Assembly (NCBI RefSeq): GCF_020740795.1
Contig: NC_067285.1
Location: 15,058,001-15,122,000, forward strand
Source: Apus apus
Lineage: Eukaryota; Chordata; Aves; Apodiformes; Apodidae
Direction: 5' to 3'
Length of the DNA stretch: 64,000 nucleotides
Shown here: positions 1 through 9,354 of the stretch, in pieces
Layout: each line of letters opens with the position of its first letter
Numbering within the stretch: the first letter of the stretch is position 1
Notes under the pieces: model-generated
What the model was told of the DNA's origin: nothing
Database searches by the model: none
Seen by the model: the letters and a program-made list of their open reading frames with translations, nothing else
Made by a program: the position numbers and the translations under genes

Positions 1-3000
1 TACCGCACTCACCCCTGACAAGTCCTTGCCCAAGGACATTTTTCATGGTTGAGGTGCCCATTACAACTGTGTCTTCACCAGAGGGAGCTGTGTCCCTGCT
101 TGGCCCAATTCTGGCCCAACTCCGTACTCCTTTCCCTTTTTATAGACCTTGGCAGTGCTCCGGCCGACATACTGCCCAGGTCTGACGAGCACTCAAAGCT
201 GCTGCGGACAGAGGAGAAGGCTACTTGGGTTTGCATTTCTTCTGGCACCCATCTAGCCGTGCCAGACTCGGTCTGTGTGCTGCCAGGAGGCTCTTATGTC
301 AGCCCCTGTGCCGTAAGTGCCCTGGGGGATTGATTGCAGGGTTTCTCCGGAGCTAGCGCCACCAGCCGTGCCGTGTCTGCAGGTGTGTGGGGCTGGAGCC
401 TAGGGTTGTACCCCCCCTCCCTATCTCCTGGAACAGCTCTTTCTTCGGCTGCTTTCCCAGGACAGGCACTAGTGTCACAGTACACTTGAGCTGCCCCACT
501 GTCCTCACCCGTGTGTTTCTGTGAGAGTGGCCCCTGCTGCCACTCCTGTGCTGCCTCAGGAGCAGCTCCTCTCCCACCTCTGCTACCTCCCCAGTATGAT
601 ATGCCAGCTGCCCACACCCCAGCTCTGGCCAGGCAGCAGCTCCTCATGGCCACTTTGCAGCCCCTTGTTGAGGGACTTTGACACGTAACTCTGCCCTAAG
701 TATGGGTGCTACCAATATCTCCCCACCGAACTAGACATGCTGAGAGCAGTTCCAGCCCAGCCCTGGGGGCTGCTTCCTCTGGTGGCTCTTTATAGCCAAG
801 AAAGCAGGTTTTCAACCTGGATTTTACTTTCAGGCTATATTCCCTGCCTCCTGCACTGCTGTGATGCTCAGCTGGAGCCAGGCAGGCTGGGACCAACCCA
901 GCCAGGGGTTGTCTCTCAGCAGTTTTATCCAGGCAGCAACCTGGGTCAGAAAAGGGTTTCCCAGGGCCCACCAGAGGCAATGTCTGCTCTGTGTCCAGGC
1001 AGACTTGGCACTTGCATTTACTACCACTGTAAGGCCGTGGGGTCATGAGAACTTGTATGACTTTATTGGGGTCTGACAGAGCTCTGAGGAATCCCAGAGC
1101 CAGGGTGAGTTGGGGCTGGAGGGAGGCTGGAAGCCCACCTCTGAACTCCCAGTGGGTTCCAGCTACCTCCTCCCACGGAGCAGGGCTGTCAGACACCCAC
1201 TTTAGAGGGACTGGGGGGCAGGAAAGCTCAGGGCACTGACAGAGGAGGGGCAGGGATGCAGTTTGGCAGGGCAGTGCCCTTGGCCTCTCTGCCTGCTCCT
1301 GAGCTGGGCTGACAAATGCTCCTGGGGGCAGGAATCCAGTGCCCTTTGTGGGGTCCCTGAGGCAAGAGCAGTTCAGGAGCCCACCAGCCCCTGGCTGAAG
1401 GTACCAGGCAAGCACACTGGGTCTTTCTTATTCTGGGGGTGATGAATCCCTCCCAGTTTGTCTCATCACAGCTCTACTCTTAGCCTACAGGAGTGCAGGC
1501 ATCTCCAGTTACCCCAGGAAGGTGGCCAGAGGTTCCTGAACTGCTCCTGGAATGACAAACTCAGGCTGCCTGAAATAGCTTGGGCTCCTGCCATGGCAGA
1601 TCCACAGCAGCCCCAGATCTATTACCTGGAGCAGGGCAAGGCCAGCAGCACTGTCCAGCTCTGCCTGCTTCAGGGCTGTGGGGCTCACTCCAACCCAGGA
1701 CTCCCATCTTGGCACCAGCAGCAGGACAGGGCTCAGGAGGCAGTTGAACATGGGAAGGCAAGGCAGCAAATCTCTGTGTGGCCAGTGAAGGAAGGGAAGA
1801 TAAAGGAAAAGAGGCTGAATAATAATAAAAAAACCTCTGCTGGGCTGAGCGTGGCTTTCTTACTGGAAAGCCAAAAATAGTCTCTTTACTCAGAAGAGGC
1901 TGTAGGAGGGATCTCACCCAAAGCACAGCCAAATACCTAGGAGGCCATAGGACAGACCCAGAGCAGTGTGGCTTTGCTGAGGCATTACCAGACCTTCAAA
2001 AGGCAGCAGCAACAGTAGAACCAGCCAGTAAACCTGTTACCTCTGGGAATCTCATCATGTCAGTGATGCTAGAGGAACCACATAGACTGGTGAGGGGGCA
2101 TCTCAATCCCAGCAGAGATGGGGAGCAGCCACATGCCAGCCCTTGGTCTGTGGCAGAAATTCATCGCAGGGGATGGAGATGGCAGAACAGGGGACTTTTC
2201 CAGTCTTTCATGGCCAGGCCTAAGAGATGCCTGGAAACCCCCTGGGCAGCTCTGGAGTCCCTGTGGTGCCAGACCCCACACAGGCAACTCTGCAGAGCTG
2301 CTGCTGCCTGTGCTGGGCAACACCCAGCTGCTGCTGGGGAAGCTGGCAGTGCTGAAAGGCCATGGCCCTGCCAGGGGCACACAGGCCAGCTGCTCACATG
2401 ACAGCATCTCTGTACTGTGCTGACCTATCATCTCCTCATTCCCAGGGTTCTCACCCCCTTGCCCCAGCTTTTCGTGGGCAGTTACTCCTGGAAGCATCCT
2501 GGAGTCATCTTCAGTCAAGCCTTCACAAGCTGACATTTATAGAGCTTCTTCCAGCAGCTGATGGATTTAATAGCGTGAATCTCCCCCCAGCCTCAGCCTG
2601 TGCTTATGCCTTTCCCTCCACAGAGTCTGTCATTGCCCCAATGCATGGTGAGAGCTAAAGCTGAAGCTTGCAGCTCTGCTGCCAACAGCTTTTGGCTTCT
2701 GGGCAGGGAAACCTAACCTGGCAGAGCCCAGTTGTACCAGTCTTCTGCCTAATGCCCTGCCTGCCAAGCTAATCCTCTCCTGGTCTCTCCCAGCCATTTT
2801 TTTTGCTTCTCAGATTTCTTCCTCTTGGGTGGAGGAGCCAAATCTTTCAGTAGTCAGGCAATTATTTAAAGCCCCAACTCCGGAAATGGTGGGAAAACTG
2901 GAGGCTTCTGCCTTCTGTTGGCTTTTGTTTCTTTAAGGAGTTTCTCATCCTCCTGCTTGTGCAGAAAAAGCAGGAACCAGGAGCCTGCAGCCCACAACCA

Positions 3001-4214
3001 AGAAGCAGAGGATGGACACAAAACCCAGAGAGACCCATTCTGTGGAGCTGTGGCTGCTCTGTGCCCAGGGGCATGCAGACCTGCTGGGCAGCCATTAAAA
3101 TTTCCTCCAGCAGTCACTTGCCCTCAATCACCCACCCTCGGGAACTGGGAGCAAGATAGGTGCTTAGGGGAAAGGTGAAGCAGTGGCTGGGATGGAGCTT
3201 GGGCAGGGGGTTGAGCATCCAGCCCTGCAGGGGTCTCTGCCCTCCAGCCCCTTGGCAGTGCTGGAGCCAAATGCCCACAAGGGCTGCATGTCCCCCCTCC
3301 TCACCTAACAGTCCTCTGTGCAGGCCAGGCCAGGCTGGTGGATCCTCTGGAGAAGCCTAGAGCCAACCCAGATGCTTTCCAGCAGTACATACCATGGTTA
3401 TGAATCCGTTTCCTTCACGGAGTTATTTTGAGCATGGCATTGTGGGATGGATGCAACTCCTGCCGGCACTATGGGAGCGTCCCATGAGATGCCAGGTGTC
3501 ACCCTGGGGACTCAGCTCAAGGAACCCAGAGATCTGCTCTGGGAAGGTCATTGTGAGGTGATACTTTGGTGCCCAGACAGTTGAGGCTGGCCTGCAGTTC
3601 CAGAGTTGTGTGGGACTCTAAAATAAGCTGGTATCAAGACAACTAACAAAATGGTAAAAAAATAAGCAATTCTATTATCATTAGACAAAATATAAGCATT
3701 TTGAGCAAATGTGTTGGTAGTTTTAAGATACCCAGCAAGGCACAAACTAGCTTAATTACTCAAAATGAGGAGGCAGAAGCCCTGCTGAGCCCCAAAGATG
3801 CACAAAGCCCTTCACCCTCACCCAGCACTGAAATTCCTGTGCTGCCCCAAACACACACAGCCTAGGGCCCTCCTGCCACTACCTCCCTTTCAGCAGTCTG
3901 GAGGCATCCTGAGGAGCCCCTGGTCAGACTGGGGTGTGGGACTGCCTGGCTGAGGAGCATAAACCTCAGCTTCTCCATTCAGGTCATAGCTCATGCCAGT
4001 GGTAAGTAAAGGGCTGGGCCACAGGCCAGAGGGGATGGGGACCACCCTTCTCCCTGCATTGGCAGGGTGGCTGGGCCAGACAGGCCTCCTCCTCCCATTG
4101 CCACCCCCAGACCCCATTTCCCTTCCTCTCTAGCACTCATCAAGAGCTCAGCACTGGGCACAGGCAGAAAGGTGCAGTGCCAGGAGCTGAGCCATGCAGG
4201 AGTAAGAAGGGGAC
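1..4214. other. Intergenic region upstream of the SLC25A28 3' end; no gene recognised
   Basis: No open frame here resembles a known protein or chains into exons with consistent splice phase. In human the neighbour on this side is NKX2-3 (remembered synteny), but no homeobox is visible, so that gene would lie further left. Base composition is moderately GC-rich except for an AT-rich island at about 3615-3760. No recognisable transposon was seen. Confidence 0.6.
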
Positions 4215-4804
4215 ATGAGGACAGAGCAGAACTGTTTTTATTGGAGGTGTCAAGAGCAGGAACAATAACAAACCTACAGGCTCCCTTCCTCAAGTGCCAT
4301 CCTCCCCCTCCACCACTGGGGCAGTCAGCATCACGTGTGCGTGCTACAAGACAACGGCAAGGCTTAAACTTCGCTTTGGCCAAAAGCCAGCCAAATCCCC
4401 CAGCATCCTGGGCAGTGCCACCACCCCCTCCCTGGCGACTGCCAGCTCAGCTTGGCCCTGCCAGAGGCAGGACAGGACATTCATTCACCTTCCCCTCAAA
4501 GGAATGGTGAGCTTTGCATGAGAGGTTTTGGTTACAGGAAGACAGGAGCACAGCTCCACCAACGTGCCAGGGGACGTGACCTGGGCTGCAGCTCCCACAG
4601 GGACATCTCAGAGGACCCTGGGAGAGAGTAAACCATGCAGCCTGAGCAGAGCTACAGCAGCCACAGGCAAAAACTGTCATCGCTAAACCCCGAAGGGCTT
4701 CACTGCCTCCTCTCTTTAATACAAACCAAACCAGAAGGGAGAGGGGTCAGAAGACAAACCAGGAGGGGAGGTGAAGCAGGTCTGGAACAGCATTCAGCTC
4801 TGGC
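4215..4804 (-). other. SLC25A28: SLC25A28 3' untranslated region with poly(A) signals
   Basis: Reading on the minus strand, the stop codon at 4805-4807 is followed by about 0.6 kb of non-coding sequence. An AATAAA hexamer lies at 4242-4237 and a weaker ATTAAA at about 4719-4714. The distal signal would place the mRNA end near 4215-4225. The exact cleavage position is inferred. Confidence 0.6.
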
Positions 4805-7800
4805 TCATTTCGCAGCTCGCCGCTCCTCCTGGCGTTTGGTGAGGATGTATTTGAAGAACTCATACACGGACCAGGCAATCGCCGTTGAGGGCATCTGATA
4901 AATGACTCTTGCCTGGACCCCTCTGAAGTAGGCGGTCACACCGCCCACTTGGTACACCGTCCTGAAGGCATTGGCCATGCCTGTGATGTGTCCACTGATG
5001 TTGGAGCTCAAGGCCAGGGATTCCTGGGTGTTGAGCAGCGTTTTGCAAACGTCCAAAGGTGTAGTGGCAGCGGCAGCGACAGCCCCCGCGCAGGCTCCGG
5101 AGACCACGTGGGAGCCTGGGTTGTACTGTCTGTGGGGGTTGAGCTGCTCTTGCAAGAACTCGTAGGTCATGAAGTGAATGGCTTGGAAGGGGATATTCAT
5201 GGTGAGCTGGGTGGTGTAGCTGCGGTAGAAAGCTCCAGCCCCTTCGTTGCGCCACACAGCCCGCACACAGTCCGTCACACGCTGGTAAGGCGAGTTGTAC
5301 ATCTGCATCCTCTGTTTGACCACTTTGGACAGACGGCGGCAGCCAGCAGCAGTAGCCAGGACCCAGACGTGGAGGGGAAGAGAGGGAAAGTGTAAGCACA
5401 AAGTCAGGCTTCCTCCAAGTGCCTGGAGTTTGGTCACACTGGCTTAGGAGCTAATGACAGACAACGTAGACCAACAGTGTCCCCAGGCAGCACTGCAGCC
5501 ATTTAGATCTGCCGAGGCATTACCATAGCACCAATCCCACAAAGAACATCCCAGTATCCAGGTGCTTGTACTCTGGATCCACCCTTGCTCCCAAGCAACC
5601 AACATCTCCCCATCTACCACCACAGAGCTATTGTGCAGTCAGAAGAACATCTCTGCATCTTTTAGTTTCCAGACAGCTCTCGATCTGGACGAGCCTGTCC
5701 CTCCCCAGCCACCCCCACTGCAGCCCAAAATAACTACGGCACATTGCAGAGCCCACCAGCAGGAATCATTAGCAGCCGCTGCCGAAACACAGCTGCTCTG
5801 GAGCAAGAAACAGACACCAAAACCTCCCCTCAGCACATCCAAGAGCACAGCCTGCCGCTGTCCTGCCTCCATGCATCTCAACGTGACGACAAGGAACTAA
5901 AAATTATATAACTACAAACCACTACAGTCGTGATAAGAAGACAAGCTCCAGGGAAGGAATGCCAATGGTCTGGCCAGGCAGCTGCCTGTTCCTCAGGGCC
6001 CCAGCCAGGCAGGAGCCCTGCTGGGCCCAGATCAGCTGGGAGTCTGCACTTAAGCAGCCTTCCAGTTTTAAGAGGAAAAAACACATTTATTCCTAGTTAT
6101 TCCTCCTTCTCCCACCATAGACTTCAATTACAAGCCCCTTCTGCCTGTTACATACCTACCAGGCTCCACAAAAACAGCATCTTTCAAACATTCCACAACA
6201 TAAGATATCCTTCTGCTGACTTCTCTTAACATGCCTTTCGTAGCCCATTCTTCTAATCTTATTTTTGAACACAGGCCCAGAGCCATACCACATCTTCCCG
6301 AGATCTCACCACAGCAATATCCAACTTCTGCACACAGAGTGACTTCAGCAGCATGGAACTCATCTCTCTTGCCTTCTCTCCTGCTCCAGGTAAGTCTCCC
6401 CCATCTACAGCCTGGGCCAAAGGACTGTGCCCTCCCAGCTCCTCCTAAGCTGGGGTTTGCTGTGTTCCCCAGAGTTAATCCCTTCTACCTACCCACTCCA
6501 TAACGGGCAGCCCCCAGACTCCCTAACTGGAGCTGCGGCCACTGTCCCCCAAACGATCCTTGCAGTTGAGCAGCAGTGAGAACACCCTCCATGCCGCAGA
6601 GGAGATCCGAGCAGCACGGGCAGCCCCTGATCCTCCCCTCCCCAGCAGGCCAGGACCATCGTTACCTTCGGCAGGGTTCATGGCTGCATCATGGAGCAAC
6701 GTTGCTACACACCCGGCTGCACCTGCAAAACAAGAACTGCTACATGTGAGGGGGTGGGGGAGGTGAGGGACCCCTGGGCTCCACCACGGCCCTGAGTCCC
6801 CCACCAAGGCACAGGGGAAGGCCCCTGAAAGAGGGTGAGATCCGAAAGTGGCCTCCATCTCCCCTCCAAGAGGCGGGCTGGTCCTCAGCAGTTCCCACCC
6901 GGAGATAGCTCAGGAAAAAGAGGGAGAGGATTGCGACAGGCTCTCCAGTCCTGTGGGCTGACCAGACTCACTCAGGCCAAGCCCTCGGGGGACAGGCCGA
7001 TGCCACCAGCCAGCAGGAGCCCTATGACTGGCGAGCATCTGTACACTCCACAGAGGAAGAGAATCCGGACGGCCACGCACTGGCTGAGAGCAAGACCTGC
7101 CGTGCTCTCCCCTCAGCCCCGTGGTGGCTCCTTGGGTCGAGTAATGGGCACCATGGCAAGAAGGGCTCCTACACACACAGCGCTCCTGGGGCAAGCAGCA
7201 CCACTGGCCGCAGGGCTGCGGCCGGTCTCAGCTCCTCTGCAGGCAGCTCCCACACACTGGCATCCTTCTGAGCCAAGGCCGCTGACCTGCTCACAGCCAG
7301 TACCCGGGAGCAGCTCCAGCCAGCGCACGATTGGTGCTTCCTCCGCCCAGCACCGGGGCTGGAGAGAGCACGGGGCTTTGGGACATCCTTGGCACCCCGA
7401 CCCCGCAGCTGCCATCACCCTGTGGCCAAGCAGGACAGGACCAAACCTCCCGGTGGCCACGCCTGGCCTCTCCCCCCCGCTGCCCACCCCGGCGCGGCGG
7501 GGGGCGGCCCCGGTCCCCCCGGGGCTTGGGGAGCAGTACCGTTGGCCACATGGCTATTGCCCCCCGCGTGGATAACGTCGCTCAGCGTCTTTTTTAACTT
7601 TTCGTAGCAGGCGAAGTAGAGGGCGTGGGCGGGGCCGGCGCCGGTGGCGGTGATGTTCAGGCCCCGCATGGGCCGCCAGACGCCCTCGGTGCGGACGATG
7701 CGCCACAGGGCCTCCAGCACGTTCCGGTAGCGGGCGGCGGGCTCCGGCCGCAGGCTCTGCATCCGCGTCTGCAAGACAAGGCCCGGGCGGGCGGCCCGTC

Positions 7801-8196
7801 ACCCCCGCGGGACGGGGCACCCCCCCGCCGGGTCCCGGTTCGCCGCCCCCCTCCCGTCCCTGCCGCCGGGGCTGGCACCTTGACGCAGTCGATGGGGTAC
7901 ATCACGCAGTGCTCCATGACGCCCGCCACGGCGCCCGCCAGCATGTGCGTGGAGACGGCGGCGCCCTGCGGCAGCGCCTCGTAGTCGGGGGCGGGCGGGG
8001 ACCGCGGCTCGGGGCCTCCCGGGCCGGCCCCGGCAGCGGCCCCGGCAGCGGGACCCGGCTCCACCTCCGCGCCCGCCCGCCGCGCCCGGCCCGCGCCGCC
8101 GCCGCCGCCCATCAGCAGCAGCAGGACACGGCCCGACTCCGCGCTGCCCCGCGCGCCGGGGCCCGCGCCCGCCCCCGCGCCCGCCCCCAGCTCCAT
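4805..8196 (-). CDS. SLC25A28: Mitoferrin-2 (SLC25A28), mitochondrial iron importer, 4 exons
   Basis: Mitochondrial inner-membrane carrier that brings iron into the matrix for heme and iron-sulfur cluster synthesis (known for the family). Coding exons on the minus strand: 7879-8196, 7540-7768, 6666-6722 and 4805-5322. They join in phase to 373 aa; human is 364. All three carrier repeats show their signature: PIDCVK at residues 101-106, NPAEVVKQR at about 198-206 and TPLDVCK at about 289-295. The last exon is nearly identical to remembered human mitoferrin-2. The first ~70 residues are low-complexity Gly/Ala/Arg and do not align, as expected for the paralog-specific N-terminus. The ATG at 8196 is the only one that keeps this frame. 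Intron 3 ends in a purine-rich AAAG acceptor, less canonical than the others. It diverges from ENTPD7 with 696 bp between start codons. Mitoferrin-1 is the alternative, but the text matches mitoferrin-2. Confidence 0.97.
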
Positions 8197-8256
8197 GGCG
8201 CCGCCGCCGCCGCCCCGGCCCCGCGCCGCGCCGCGCCGCCCCTCCCGCCCGCCCCC

Positions 8257-8606
8257 ATTGGCCGCCGCCGCCCCGCGCCCGCCTCCGCCGCGCGCCCACT
8301 GGCTCGGCCCGGCGCCCGCCGCCCCCGCGCGGGCCCCCATTGGCCGCCGCCGCCGAGACCCGCGCGCCGCCACTGGCCGGCTGCGCCGCCCGGCGCTGCC
8401 CGTTGGCCGCCGGGACTCCGCGCCCCGCCCCCCCGCGCAGCCCATTGGCTGCCTCAACTTTGCGCCCCGCCCCGCCGCGCCGTTCATTGGGCGGCGAGCA
8501 CCGCGACCTTCGGCCCTCCCCCCGCTCCCCCATTGGCTGCTGCGCCCGCCGCTCCGGCTCCCGGCGCGTGCCGTGTATATGCGCGCCGCGGATTGGCTGC
8601 GCCCAA
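8257..8606 (+). repeat. Degenerate ~41-42 bp tandem array of CCAAT-box units
   Basis: CCAAT-type cores fall at 8257, 8298, 8339, 8372, 8402, 8444, 8486, 8532 and 8592. The spacings are 41, 41, 33, 30, 42, 42, 46 and 60 bp. Each core is followed by a similar GC-rich tail, often GGCCGCC or GGCTGC. The regular step and fixed orientation suggest decayed tandem duplication of a promoter unit rather than chance. I judged this by eye without alignment scores. Confidence 0.6.
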
Positions 8607-8696
8607 AGCAGGAAGGCCGCCCTGGGGCGCGCGCGGCAGTGACGTCTCCCGGGGAAGGTCGGACAAGGAGCAAGGACGCGGCCCCGCGCGCCTCCC

Positions 8697-8715
8697 GGCC
8701 GCCAGGGGGCGCCGC
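8697..8715 (+). promoter_or_regulatory. Candidate CTCF site in the SLC25A28/ENTPD7 promoter
   Basis: The 11-bp core CCAGGGGGCGC is at 8702-8712, with a GGCCG left flank resembling the CTCF consensus (CCACCAGGGGGCGC type). Seen directly; binding is inferred. Confidence 0.5.
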
Positions 8716-8750
8716 CGCGCCCCGCCCCGATTGGTCAGCAGGCGGCGGGA

Positions 8751-8790
8751 GGCGGGGCCGGGCGGCGGGGGGCGGGGCCGGGCGGCGGGG
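8751..8790 (+). repeat. Perfect 20-bp GC-box tandem duplication
   Basis: Positions 8751-8770 and 8771-8790 are identical 20-mers containing GGGGCGG-type Sp1 sites. They lie just upstream of the last CCAAT box (8797) and about 100 bp from the ENTPD7 start codon. The exact identity implies a recent duplication or slippage. Confidence 0.85.
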
Positions 8791-8864
8791 GCTCCCATTG
8801 GCCGCGGCGGGGGCGGCTGGTGACGTGGCGGCCGGTGCCGGCGGCGCGTGCCGGCGGCGGGGCG

Positions 8865-9354
8865 ATGCAGAGGCGAGCGGCGGCGCGAGCGCATGGCCAG
8901 GTGAGCGGGGCCGGGGCCGGGGCCGGGGCGGGGGTCGGGGTTGGGGTCGCGGTCGCGCCGGGGGTCGCCCCGGGCCGGGGCTGAGCGGTGGCCTCTGCCC
9001 GCAGGATCGGCGTTTCCTGCCCGTCGTGGCGCAGCGCGGGACCCTGCCCGTGCCCGGGACCGTGGCAGCGCTCGGCCGCGTTGGGGCTGGTCCTGGTCGT
9101 GGGGCTGCTGCTGCTGCTGGCGACCGCCGCGCCCCGCCGCTGGGCCTCCTCGCCCCGAACCGCCCGGCGCGACGACAGGTGAGCGGGGATGGGGCCGCGG
9201 CTGCCGGGGGAGCGGGGCTGGCCCGTGCCCGTCGGTGCTGAGCCCCCCCGCCCTCCCCCGGCCCCAGGTACCTGGCGCGAGCGGAGGAGCTGATGGCCAC
9301 CGACACCGAGGACCCGGCTCTCAGTTATGGGGTGGTGGTCGACTGCGGGAGTAG
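8865..9354 (+). other. Overlapping upstream open frame in ENTPD7 exons 1-3 (spliced, 98 codons)
   Basis: An ATG at 8865 lies 28 bp before the ENTPD7 start. Using the same splice sites, it reads 12 codons in exon 1, 58 in exon 2 and 28 in exon 3, ending at TAG 9352-9354. It therefore overlaps the main frame in a different register. Its -3 base is G while the main ATG has C at -3, so its context is not worse. It is used only if transcription starts upstream of 8865. The product is Arg/Pro/Ala-rich and is not claimed to be functional. Confidence 0.4.

Larger units (their letters stand above)
8197..8892. promoter_or_regulatory. Bidirectional CpG-island promoter SLC25A28/ENTPD7 with inverted CCAAT array
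   Basis: The gap between the two divergent start codons is extremely GC-rich and CpG-rich. It carries eight perfect ATTGG pentamers (CCAAT on the minus strand), starting at 8257, 8339, 8444, 8486, 8532, 8592, 8730 and 8797. Near-matches lie at 8298 and 8372 (ACTGG) and 8402 (GTTGG). All eleven have the same orientation. Many GC boxes are present. TGACGTCT at about 8640 and TGACGTGG at about 8820 look like CRE/ATF sites. CCAAT is the NF-Y recognition element and is common in TATA-less bidirectional promoters; occupancy here is inferred. Confidence 0.85.

Noticed and set aside
1-1900. Several frames of 100-240 codons at the left edge
   Set aside because: No similarity to known proteins, no chain of phase-compatible splice sites, and mutual overlap on both strands.
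8572-8581. TATA-like GTATAT in the SLC25A28/ENTPD7 promoter
   Set aside because: It lies about 300 bp from either start codon inside a CpG island, and a weak match is expected by chance.
7657-9306. Very long open frames on both strands across the SLC25A28/ENTPD7 promoter (up to 549 codons)
   Set aside because: GC-rich sequence lacks stop codons by composition. The translations are Ala/Pro/Arg/Gly filler, and the true exons account for the conserved parts.
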